Position numbers and translations under genes: made by a program | Assembly: GCA_021229015.1 (NCBI GenBank) | Contig: CM037781.1 | Span: 65,740,035-65,804,034, forward strand | Origin: Solen grandis | Taxonomy: Eukaryota > Mollusca > Bivalvia > Adapedonta > Solenidae | DNA: 64,000 nucleotides | Direction of reading: 5' to 3' | Notes under the pieces: generated by a model | The model's input: the letters and a program-made list of their open reading frames with translations, nothing else | Database searches by the model: none | Told to the model about the DNA's origin: nothing | Shown here: one piece after another, positions 23,435 to 35,700 of the stretch | How positions within the stretch are numbered: position 1 is the stretch's first letter | Layout of the letters: each line of letters opens with the position of its first letter

Positions 23435-23800
23435 TAAGTCCAACAGTTTTTGAGATATCAACTTGAAACTTCATGGGTGGATAGATCTCATAAGGGAGGA
23501 GTGCAGTGCATAAGAATGATAATTCTACCTTTCATATTTTTTAGTTATTGCCCTTTGTTAATAAGTGAAATAGTTCAGGTGAAGGAAAAAATCTGAGGTC
23601 ATATTGACCTTAACATTTTACCTGTAGACCTCAAAGTTAATACAGTAGGGGAATTAGTAGGTCTTCACATTGGTTTCATATTAATAATCACTTCAAACAT
23701 TAATCTTCATTACCAAATAATTAAAAAAAAAATATTCTGCTCTCCAACACATCTGTTCACGAGCAAGCATTCGGCGGGGGTGGCCATGTTAACATTGTTC

Positions 23801-24530
23801 TTTTAATTATAGTTTTTGTTGTGTTTATCATTGAAATCTTGAAATAGATATTTCAATAAAAATGAGAGAACTTGTTATCTTTATCCATTATCTGTTACCA
23901 TGTTATATTTATTCGAAATGTATTCTACTTGACTGTAAAACATTTACTACAATCTTAATATATGTCGATGATATCCAGATCTGACAATTTTCTTTAATTT
24001 TTTTTTGTGAAGGTAGATACGTTTTGAAAAGAATGCAATACATCTGCATACTCACTTTTTGGTCAATGCATATCAGAACACTCAAATGATGTAATGATTG
24101 AAAAAGCAACTTTTGAAATTTATAGCCCAAAATATCCAAAATTAATAAACCAGCTAGGAGCTATCACAGATGGTGATTCATACCCCGCTACATTGCTATG
24201 GCGTATTTAATGATTAATGAAACGGTTACCATGTCAAGTGAAGGTCACAATTCTGTTGGAAAGGGTGATGCTACTGTCTTAATGAATATTGCATCAACTC
24301 TGTGAAGCAAATTAAAAGATAACTCTATTTTGAAAAAAAAAGGAATATTGACCGTACGCAACAGAACGGAGCAGATTACAAGCTCCTCATATAGCCCCCC
24401 ACCCCGCCTTTAAAAACTTGCTTTGGGATATAATGTATTTAACAACTCAAGTTGGTAATCTTCAAAAGTAAATATATCAATACACAAGTAAATGGGATTT
24501 CACAATGTGATCCTCATCAAATTTTGAGTA
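23801..24530. other. AT-rich sequence
   Basis: Nothing recognised. Confidence 0.5.
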
Positions 24531-24532
24531 GT

Positions 24533-25150
24533 ATATTATGCCCCCCTTCGAAGAAGAGGGTGGTATATTGTTTTGTAATCAAATCATTTTGTTTTGATTA
24601 TTCCCAATCAATTACTAGAGAACTTAAAACATATGTTCCTCAAATTTGATAGGAAGTTAGGCCATGACTAGTAAATGACCCTTATTGATTTTGGGGTGAC
24701 TAGGTCAAAGGTCAAGGTTGCAGTGACCTTGAATGTGAAAATCATTTCTGAGCTATAACTTGAGACCATGTTCTTCCAACTTTGTATACTGTAGGGTGTT
24801 GGGTTGTGACTAATAGATCACCCTCACTAGGTCAAAGGTCAATGTTGCAGTGACTTTGAATCTGAAAATAGTTTCTAATGGATTCCTTGAGAATGCTTGA
24901 GCCTATATCCCTCAAACTTTGTAGGTTGTTGGTCTGTGTCAAGCAAATGACCCTTATTTATTTTGGGATCATTAGTTCGAATGTCAAAGTTACAATGATC
25001 ATTGTGGTTAAAATCATTTCAAATTGAAAACAAGAATTTTAAGCCCACTTTTCTCAGACAAAATCGGGAAGTAGGTAACCCCTATTGATTTTTAGGTCAC
25101 ATGGTCAAAGGTCAACCCAGAATAGTCCAAAACAGTATTTACTCATTTTG
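24533..25150 (+). mobile_element. Tandem-core element J with nuclear-receptor-like motif
   Basis: The head ATGCCCCCCTTCGAAGAAGA, then GGGTGG, is a foldback. About three units of roughly 150-180 bp follow, with AGGTCAAAGGTCAAGGTTGC, AGTGACCTTGAATGTGAAAA and CCTCAAATTTGATAGGAAG. The right end is not defined. Confidence 0.5.
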
Positions 25151-27133
25151 ATTTGTTCTATCTTCAGTGAAATTTTACCTGAAGAGATATATTTATATTT
25201 ATGCTCATAAAAAAATTCTGTCTGTGCATCCGTTATGTTCGTCATACCTCTGGTTTACCTTTGCGTTTAAGCTTTTTTTTTTCAGTCATGTACATCATAA
25301 ATTGATCTATTTATGCGTGCACAATGTAGTTATTTTCTAAATAGACAAAGAAGGAAAATTAAAACTAGCCATGATAATTTTCTAAAACTTTACATGACTA
25401 TAGAAAAATGCACTAGAAACAAATTTATGAGAAAACATTGGGGGTCACCATTCTAATTTTTGAGTTATCTACCACTGAAAGTGAGTTTTATGAACATCAT
25501 CCCCACCTGTGGGCAAGAGTGGATAAAAAAAAATATGTAAAGGTTGTTTTTTTTTGGTCAAAATATTTTTGTCTTCGATTTTATAGAAACTTTGTCTGAA
25601 CTTAGTCCAAACTGTTCTTATTTGCAGAATTAAATCATATCTTAGTTATGGCATGGCTTCACTGCTTGGTTTAGGTCACCAAAGCCTTGTTCGCCAACTT
25701 GCTGCAGTGGGTGGTGCAAGTCAAACCACCTCCCTCTCCAATATTATGTAGATTCTGTTTGCTCTAAAGCATTAACTTATTGGTAAATAAATAATGGTAC
25801 CTATTGGTGTATTCGTTTTATATGTGCTCTTTAAAACATGATTATATTTTCAGTAAAACCTCAAAAATTGGCACCTTTGAGCAATGGCTACCTCCTGGTA
25901 GCAACAGTAATCATTCCTGCGCTCCATTGGTTTGGCGCCAGTCAATACCTTTTGTACAGCAACACTTCTCTGTGACTCTTGTAGATGCTGCTGAGAGGTT
26001 CTATTGTATTATAATGGCATGGAAAGAAAAGTCAAGCTCTTTTGACATCGATTGTGACCATTTTATTAAGAGTCTTTCAGTATACAAGCTGTTACGGTGG
26101 ATCACAATAGAACATAATTACCGACAATAGACAGTGTCAGGATAATCCAAGCTTCTCTTAGTCTCGTCCGATCCTGACACCAGACAAACTGCTTATACTG
26201 TGAATTACAGAATGTAATCGGAGTAGAAACATGACAATCGTATAAACATTTATTCAAGCAAGTACCTGCTGGTCGTCATTTGTTGTTTTCAGGTGGTTAT
26301 GACCTTTTTAACTAACTAAGCAATTGGGCAATTTCATGTGAATGGCATGGGCCAAATTCTCTATCTCCAAATGAAGTGAAGCTGTTATGTTACATTGACT
26401 ATATAAATTACCCACTGTTTAGAGCCTGTTTTAGTCATATTCACATTTTGTGTCACTTAGGACTTATACCTGATACATATAATTTTGGTAATTGATACAT
26501 CAACAATCAATAAAAAACGTATATGAAATTTGTCCGGTATTTATTTTTTGACCGTCAAAATGGAAAAAAATGCAGGATACTGATGTCACAATATCTAAAT
26601 AATTTTCCTACAGCTTGCCAACTCCTTATATGGTAGCAATCTTTCCAAAGGTTTTGTTGTTAATATCCAGTGAATGCAGACATGTCCTGGTATCCACATG
26701 TAAATATTTCATGTGTTTCTAACAGCAAATCTATGCAAAACTACTTAAAAATAAAGCATTGAATACACCCCCATAATGTATATATGAGTCACACTGGCCT
26801 GAAGTATAAAGGTAGTCAGAATGATGCAACACGGCGCATGATAACTGGAGCCCTAACATATTATGACATCACTAAAAAAAATAGCTTCCAGTCTTTGTTT
26901 AGGGGACAAAACTTATACACATAAATGCATTTGATCAGTTGCTCTTGTGTGTTTTTGCTAACTTAACGATTTGATTCAAATGCTTTTCATTTTAAGAATA
27001 TATTTTTTTTTTAAATAAAAAAAATCCACGTAAACTTTAAGTTTATCTAGAAAAAAATCACTTAATTCTAAATTGTATGGCAAAAAAATAACAATGAAGC
27101 CAAAGGCTGAAGTATGTCTGTTTTATACGCAGC
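25151..27133. other. Unassigned AT-rich sequence
   Basis: The only long frame (25804-26130, 108 codons) has no recognisable motif and I do not call it a gene. Confidence 0.45.
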
Positions 27134-27347
27134 TTAACCCTTACAATGCAGTGGGCACTTGTGACTGCCTTAATGACCAATGCAGACCAAGATCAGCCTG
27201 CAGACGCATTCAGTCTGATCATGGTCTGCATTGTTCACTATTCAGTCCCTAAATTTTCAGCAAGCACCCCCTTAAAACAAGTAATGGTACAGTCCAAAAT
27301 GAAGAAAGGACAAGTCCAATTAAGACATTTAGCATGATAAGGGTTTA
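27134..27347 (+). mobile_element. MITE family N2, copy 1
   Basis: The ends TTAACCCTTA and TAAGGGTTTAA are inverted repeats. The body matches, in reverse orientation, the copy at 50262-50463 (shared TGGGCACTTGTGACTGCCTT-like and AGACCAAGATCAG stretches). Confidence 0.75.
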
Positions 27348-29577
27348 AAAGATAATACACAAGCAAACAAAATGGAATGAGAGCACAAAGATGAAGGAAA
27401 ATAAAACATGAACAAGCACATATAACTCAGCTTATACTTACAAAGAAAATAATATCTCATAAAACCTGATAAACAGAATACTATATACAAATACAGCAGT
27501 TTAACCAAAACAAAATAAAAAGAGTTCATTACATATCACCAAAGCTAACCTTTTAATTACTATTTATAGAAAATGTATGAATACCTGCCAAGGTTATTTT
27601 TTTTTATTAATCTTTATCCCACGATGATCTACTTGACAAGTTCTATTGATTTGAAATAATTATAAATATCGGAAAAAAAAAAGAGAGTAAAACAATAGTG
27701 TAAAAAGTATAAGAAAGAAATAGTAAAACTGTCATGAAATGGATTTCATTAGAATGTACCTAATATAAAGTAAAACAGTATTCTGTGTAGAAAGATCTAA
27801 GGCACATCAGATCTTAAAGCCAGATAATTGTTCAAAATACAAACAACTTCTCTCTGTCATAACTTGATCCCCTGTTGTTGTTGTTTTTTTTCACCATAAT
27901 ATACTACATGTTTAATTTCATGGCGTCTTGTTCAAAATGCTATTAAAACTATTTTTTATCCCTTAAATTCACTAAATAGAACTGTTTATTTGAGACAAAA
28001 TATATATTTTTATGGAATATTCATAAAAATGCTATTAAAACTACTTCTTACATAAATCTCTTTATTTTAGACTAATAACCCATTAAACTTTCAAGCATCA
28101 TGTATAGATGTATATGCCTCCCTCCCTGATTGCATTAATGTCTAAATTGGCAGTCAACATATACTTATGATTAATGAAGTTGTTTGTTTTTCCCCTACAT
28201 AAAAGCTTACAAACCTCGAAGTAATGCAATTATCATATATAAGATTAGGCATACAGACATGTATATACATATATATTGACCCATTGTAATATCCCTACAA
28301 AATATTGCATAAAAAAACACCTGCATAGATTTTCACAGAGCAAATATAACAGGTCTGCTAGACTAACATTTTCATAAAAATAATGAAATACTGGCACTCT
28401 ACAGGATAAATGCCGCTTGAGTTGTTGAGTGTTTTTCCCTAGACATGTACACAAATAATCTTCCATAGTTTGTCCTGTTTACCACATACCTCCAGTATTT
28501 CTACAATTCAGTCACTCTAAGTCTTGGACATGAAAAGCATAACTCCCCCAAAATGGATGGTACAGATATTTAGATATTAAGTTATACCATTTTCATGCAC
28601 ACACATTGATGGCAATTTTTAATTGTTTCAATAATTCTGAACACAAAATTTTCTAATTTATATATTTTTTTTAAACTTTCAATTCATCACAGATCCCTTT
28701 ATACATGTATGTTGCTAACACTACATTTTAAGAGTATTCATCGCAGTCTAACGGTGTGCGAATCATATGCCGTTATGAATTTCAACATTTAATCTTACAC
28801 AGGTTGTTACATGATGCCTGCCATAAATATTCAGCATTACCATGCCTGTAGCTTTTACAGTGCCCTCAGTTTTACACCTGGAGGTATAATCTACAATGAA
28901 CATGTGATCACTCTTTAACGCTGGCATTACATCTTTGATTGCCCATACTGTTACACTTTAATTACATCAACAACTAGAGCTGAGCACCTGACTTAATCAT
29001 GGACAATACCTGCACTGATGAGTATTTTCATGCACGAGTGTAATGCGGCTACTAACTGACCTACATATCTTACTGAAGAAGAGGATGAAAAAAGCTTACA
29101 ATTTTAATTAGCAGCAGTTTTGGGCATCTGTTCTCGATAGAGCAGGTTTTTTGGGTTTTTTTTTGTTTCACTTGATACGAGTGACCAGAAATTAAACTTA
29201 ATGTAAAATAAAAATTCAATTTGCTGCTGAAATATATTTCTTTTCTTTAAATGAAAAACATTCACATGATTAAATCAAGGTAGTAATTTAAGTATTTCAG
29301 AAACGTTTACCTGTAATATATATAGCCTTTTAATAAATCCACTTAAGGCACTACACTCCTGATTTTAAACTGTGTAGAATATCTATATAAAACTAATAAT
29401 GACAAACAGTTTATCTCATACATATATACATAATACAAAGTATGAAAAACAGTACATACATGTAAAAATAATCAGAACAATCATACCATATAGACTATAT
29501 CGCAGTATCCTAGGAAAACACATATTTTTTACTTCAACTGTTGTATGTATAAATGTCTACTAATATATAAATAACTT
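27348..29577 (-). other. Perlecan 3' flank, probable 3' UTR and intergenic
   Basis: AT-rich sequence after the perlecan stop, with no coding signal. On the minus strand, candidate poly(A) signals are ATTAAA near 29329-29334 and AATAAA at 28061-28066; neither can be chosen without transcript data. Confidence 0.4.
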
Positions 29578-29732
29578 CTATCGGGCTGCACATTCTGCCA
29601 GAACATTGTAGCCTTTCACAGCGTCCTCCGGCTGTAACGGGCCCTTCCCATGAATCACCAGGTCTTCAATACAACCCACATAATTTTCAGAGTATTTGCC
29701 ATCTGTCATCAATGTTGGAATTGACACTCCAC
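29578..29732 (-). CDS. HSPG2: Perlecan terminal exon n: end of LG3 and stop codon
   Basis: It encodes GVSIPTLMTDGKYSENYVGC, then IEDLVIHGKGPLQPED and LAECAAR followed by TAG at 29578-29580. The two cysteines (GCIED and AEC) are the conserved LG disulfide pair. The protein ends right after LG3, as perlecan does. Confidence 0.95.
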
Positions 29733-32700
29733 CTGAAATCGGAAAAAAAAAGGTAAACTAATTTTCCATTCTGTATTGTGTTCAAAATAATTTGATTCAT
29801 TGAATATGAGCAAGTAATGACTCCTCTTCAATAAAAGTGTTCTTTGGAACACGAGTGTCGCCTGCTGAAGCTTGACGGAAAAAAGTGTGATGGATGGACG
29901 GACAGACAATGGAGAAGTGATCCCTATGTATCACCTCTGCTTACAGCAGGTGACACAAAAACCAGTAGATAGAATCAAGTGGTAACATTTTAATCTGATT
30001 ACAGTGGAACTTACCCACAAACCTAGCCATGCAGACTAATGATATATCCCTCTCTCTGGTGAAAATACTTGTGTCAAGTAATGCAAATCCTAAAGGTAAT
30101 GAACATTTCAATTTCTTCCAAACTTATCAATACACTTGATATATTGATATTTGGCTGCACCTCATCAACAGACACAAATTCACTGGAAACAACGTGTGCG
30201 CACCCTATCCTTCAGAAACGATATATAAGTAAAAAAAAAAAAGTGTGCACAATACATGTCATTTTATGGTATAAGAGATTCAAAAGCTGCCCATTCTTAT
30301 TAAATTAAAATCACATTGTTTTGCAGGAGGGAGTATGGCAAGGAATGAACATTAAAAAACATTCCTACATAGCCTTTTGTTTTAGGTATAAAATCATCAT
30401 AAAAGACATCTGGACTGCTGCCGGTAAAAAGATATTCTTACCAACAAAGACATTTCCAGCAGCGTTCAACATCTTCAGAAATCCTTTTGATGAACCAGTC
30501 ACTGTCTCATCTGAATCTACCGTCAGGGTGCCCTTAGTTCCGAGTCTCTCCAAGGTGACCGAGTGTACCAGACCGTCGTCCACTCGGTTCCTGGACATGA
30601 TCATGGCTGGACCACTGCCCACCTCATAACTGTGGACAGTAAACACACAGTCTCAGTATATGTTGTTTACACAACAGTATGTCTTATTTTACAGTGATAA
30701 ACAAAATTGATACATAGCTCCTTTGTGATGTCATAGGCACTGATAAGACACCTTTTTGAATCTAATTTGTATGCCATAAGTTGATGCAAGCCAAAATCTG
30801 AGAATATTTGCAGTTTTTAAATTGCCACTGTGTTTCTATTTTTCAGTTTATCTTACTAAAATACCTGTATCACCAGTAACTTCTGAATAACACCAGTGAA
30901 CTTCTGGAGTCCAAGCGTTGAATTCATAGAGAATCTAACCTCCAGATAAAGGCAAGTTTTTAATTTACTTTGAGTGGCCTTTGTTCACAGGTTTTACTGT
31001 ATCAGAGGTTTTACTGTATAAAAGTTTCTATGAATCATTTTTAATAGGAAATGCATATATCCATATTAAAAATAACTTATCCTCTTCAATGGTAGAAAGA
31101 AAGAAAGTTGTAAAAAAATGAGATTATTGGTATTGCTTCAATGAAATTCATATAAAATCCCTTTTATTTGTCTTTCAAAATGCTCGCCAAGAGATTGAAT
31201 TTTTACTGGTGATGGAACAATGTATACTGATCCATTTTGGCAGTTTTGACATGCTCAGCTTAAAAATGTTATTTTCACATTGATAAGTATAACACAATAA
31301 CATTCAAATCATTGAAACTTAAACCTGCCAATAAATACCCCCCTTTATCTACTTACCCCATGACAAAAAGCATTTTTCTCAATACGCTTTGCTTCTTAAA
31401 TGACAAAGTGGGTTATTTGATTAGCAAATCTTCATAATCTGAATTTGTAATTGATTTTTTGCTTAAATAGAACAGGAACAGCAGGGATCATTTGACCAAT
31501 GAGACAATGAAGATTTTGAAAGTTCAATATACTACAATGGAAAGGTAACATGCTACTCTTCAAAGCATAGCATTTAACCTTATGGGAACAATGAGTCAGA
31601 TTTTGCTTTTCTAACTTCAATGAAGAGTATTCAAAATACTACACATTGGTCGGTTTGTAGCTAATTAAGTTTCATGAAAACTAAGTTTAAGTTTCACCAG
31701 ATGAAAATCCTATGGTAATAACAGAATATATACGGTGGGTTCCAACAATGGCTAGCCCTGTCTCACCTGTATTCCAAGTAACCATCCTTGACACCTAGTG
31801 CAATGTAGTCACCTCCTCTCAGGGGCGTACCAGTCTCTGCCCCTTGCCAAAAGATAAGCCCATTTGGCTGGGTGGTGCTCATCTTGAATGAGATGGTCAG
31901 TCGCTCCTGGGCCTTGGCATGGGGCAAAATGTCCTTTAAGAACTCAATGTAACCATCCCCAGCAAACGACAGCCTCGTGTTCAGGTCAATAGCTGCAAAA
32001 ACAAGTAGTGTAGATCTACATGAAACTGACTTCTCTCAGCAGCATTTAACAATAAAATAATATCCAGAAATATCTGGACACATGAGCGAGTTACTGTACA
32101 GAAGTACATATAGGTTTTTCAAAACTTTTGTAAATAACTAACTGACTTTGCCAGTATTTTAGCAGGACATTGAATTTTATCATATGGATTTTCTTACTTT
32201 CAGTGAAATTTAACAGTACTAATTTCTATATATGTAACATGTGTATAAACAACTGAATAACTAAAATTTTATTCATCTGTGTCATGAGCAAATGCCATGA
32301 AGTATGATAAGTTTATTCTGTGAGGCTTAGAAAAATAAACCGTGAGCCTTGGCGGGCAGTTGATATTTTCTAAGCTGAGCAGGATAAACTTATCTTTATT
32401 TAACCCTTTCCCTCATAAAGACTCATTTTGACGCACTCAATAGGTACCACATAAAGCCTGATCTGCAGAAAACCACAGTTAAACCTTGCCAAATTTAATT
32501 GTAAAATCCTCATTCCAGACCACTGAGGAGCAGCGAACAGCATAAAACCTGATCAGCCTGCGAGTTACTCGCAGGCTGATCTGGTTTTATGCTGTTCGCA
32601 TAGGTCTTTTCATGGTGTTCATGAGGGAAAGGGTTAAAGTTTATTTGATAGGCAGTTTATAGCACAATGTGAGTCTGGTGATAGGACAAATTATATATAA

Positions 32701-35700
32701 AATAACAAACCTTACAAATATGGATATACTCTAGTATCATTTTCCCTAAATGGAGTTAATTTGCTGCTTAAAAAGATGAAGACAGCAATGTTGTCCAAAT
32801 TTCAAAATTGTAAACGAAAATTATTGAAATAAGCTATTCTTGTTGTATTTAGTCATGTGATAAAAACGGATTATTACTATCATAGATTGATCCAAACAGT
32901 GTTATCAGCAAGAGTGATAAACAGATTTACTGAAAATCACAAGAGCTTTAGCAATGATCCTTTTATTATATACCTTCTTTTCCCTTCAAATAATATAAAC
33001 ATATAAATTTTTATATAATAAACAATTAAATTCACTCTTATTCAATATTTTGGCAAAAGTTTGCCTTTCTCAAGAAAAAAACATGAATTTTTAGCAGGTT
33101 CTACATAATAGATATTTAAATAGTCGCCATATTGTTACTGCTATTGTTATTTTTTTTCACTTTGCAGTTATTTTCAAGCAAATTTTCATTTTTTTACCAA
33201 TAAACAACAAAGTGCAAAGGAATTATCTGGTCTGTTTTACACAGCGCGTAATAATATGTAGTGTGTAAACGGCTTTTGTTTTTAAATCAGGGACATCATT
33301 GTGCAGTGACATCATATAAAAGTAGTTCCATTCTATGCACATAGAAATGTTTACACAAGGTAGAGACATGATACAGGTTTGGAAAATGTTGGGACCTTGA
33401 TACAAGTTTCTGTATTTTTGCTGTAAGAAACAGATTGAAAATGAGTAGTATCATACATAGATTTTATAATAAAATTTCATTTCATATTCTTTTTCTTATG
33501 CCTTTGGCCCATCTCTTTGATAATTGTTACAAAATTTCTATCAAATTTTAACAGGGTACTAGAACTAACGAGATCAAGATATTTACAGTATTGACAGTCC
33601 TTTCCAGCCCGTCCCAGTGGACAGTCACAGCGGTACCCATCCTGTGTGATGCTGCATGGGGCACCATACTGACATGGGGAGTTAGTCAGGCAGATGTTCA
33701 CTTCCGTCTCACAGTTCTTACCAGTGTACGAGCTACTACACAGGCACCTGAAAATAAATCATGACAACATTGAGCCACTACACAGGCACCTGGAAGTAAC
33801 TATGATAATGCTGAGCAACTACACAGGCACATAGGTGTAGACCATGACAACACTGAGCCATTACACAGGCACCTGGATGTTAGCCATGACAACATCGAGC
33901 CACTAGCACCTCGATGTAAACCATGACAATATTGAGCCACTACACAGGCACCTGGATGTAGACCATGATAACACTGAGCCTGTAGCACCTGGATTTAAAC
34001 CATGACAACACTGAGCCACTACACAGGCACCTGGATGCAAACCATGATAACACTGAGCCACTACACAGGCACCTGGATGTAAACCATGATAACACTGAGC
34101 AACTACACAGGCACCTGGATGTAAACTATGATAATGCTGAGCAACTACACAGGCACCTGGATGTAAACTATGATAATGCTGAGCAACTACACAGGCACCT
34201 GGATGTAAACATGACAATACTGAGCCACTACACAGGCACCTGGATGTAAACTATGATAATTGAGCCACTACACAGACACCTGGATGTAAACTATGATAAT
34301 ACTGAGCCACTACACAGGCACCTGGATGTAAACTATGATAATGCTGAGCCACAACACAGGCACCTGGATGTAAACTATGATAATGCTGAGACACTACACA
34401 GACACCTGGATGTAAACTATGATAACATGAGCCACTACACAGGCACCTGGATGTAACATGACAACACTGAGCCACTACACAGGCACCTGGATGTAGACGA
34501 TGGCAACATTTAGCTACTACACAGGCACCTTGATGTAAACCATGACAATACTGAGCCACTACACAGGCACCTGGATGTAAACCATGACAATACTGAGCCA
34601 CTACACAGGCACCTGGATGTAGACCATGACAATACTGAGCCATTACACAGGCACCTGGATGTAGACCATGACAACATTGAGCCACTACACAGGCACCTAC
34701 TACACAGCCATGACAAGACTGAGCCACTACACAGGCACCTGGATGTAAACCATGACAATACTGAGCCATTTCACAGGCACCTGGATGTAGACCATGGCAA
34801 CATTTAGCCACTACACAGGCACCTACTACACAGGCACCTGGATGTTAACCATGACAAGATTGAGCCACTACACAGGCACCTGGATGTAGACCATGACAAC
34901 ATTGAGCTACTACACAGGCACCTGGATATAAACCATGACAATGCTGAGCCACTACACAGGCACCTGGATATAAACCATGACAAAGCTGAGCCACTACACA
35001 GGTACCTGGATATAAACCATGACAAAGCTGAGCCACTACACAGGTACCTGGATATAAACCATGACAAAGCTGAGCCACTACACAGGCACCTGGATATAAA
35101 CCATGACAATGCTGAGCTACTACACAGGCACCTGGATATAAACCATGACAATGCTGAGCCACTACACAGGCACCTGGATATAAACCATGACAATGCTGAG
35201 CCACTACACAGGTACCTGGATATAAACCATGACAATGCTGAGCCACTACACAGGAACCTGGATATAAACCATGACAATGCTGAGCTACTACACAGGTACC
35301 TGGATATAAACCATGATAACACTGAGCCATTACACAGGCACCTGGATGTAGACCATGGCAATGCTGAGCCATTACACAGGCACCTGGATATAAACCATGA
35401 CAATGCTTAGCCACTACACAGGCACCTGGTTAAAAATCATGACAATGCTGAGCCACTACACAGGCACCTGGATATAAACCATGACAATGCTGAGCCACTA
35501 CACAGGCACCTGGTTAAAAATCATGACAATGCTAGCCACACCAGGCACCTGGATATAAACCATGACAATGCTGAGCCACTACACAGGCACCTGGGGATAT
35601 AAACCATGACAATGCTGAGCCACTACACAGGCACCTGGATATAAACCATGACAATGCTGAGCCACTACACAGGCACCTGGATATAAACCATGACAATGCT

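Larger units (their letters stand above)
20721..23800 (+). mobile_element. Tandem-core element I, interrupted by a mariner
   Basis: The head TTACCCCCTGCCAAAAGACG is followed by TCCGTCACATCCGTC-type sequence. Units of about 150-180 bp follow (TTTTTGTCCGGAGCATAAGT, GATATCAACTTGAAACTTCA, GGTGGATAGATCTCA, AATGATAACTCTTTC). Unit sequence resumes at 23437 after the mariner. The 3' end is near TTCGGCGGGGGTGG, partly inverted to the head, and AATGTTAACATT-like foldback; the exact end is uncertain. Confidence 0.6.

Noticed and set aside
25804..26130. 108-codon open frame
   Set aside because: No recognisable motif, no coding-like neighbours, and AT-rich context. I cannot exclude a lineage-specific exon.
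30321..30629. Plus-strand frame over 30321-30629, and similar ones at 38205 and 44570
   Set aside because: These are antisense shadows of perlecan exons.
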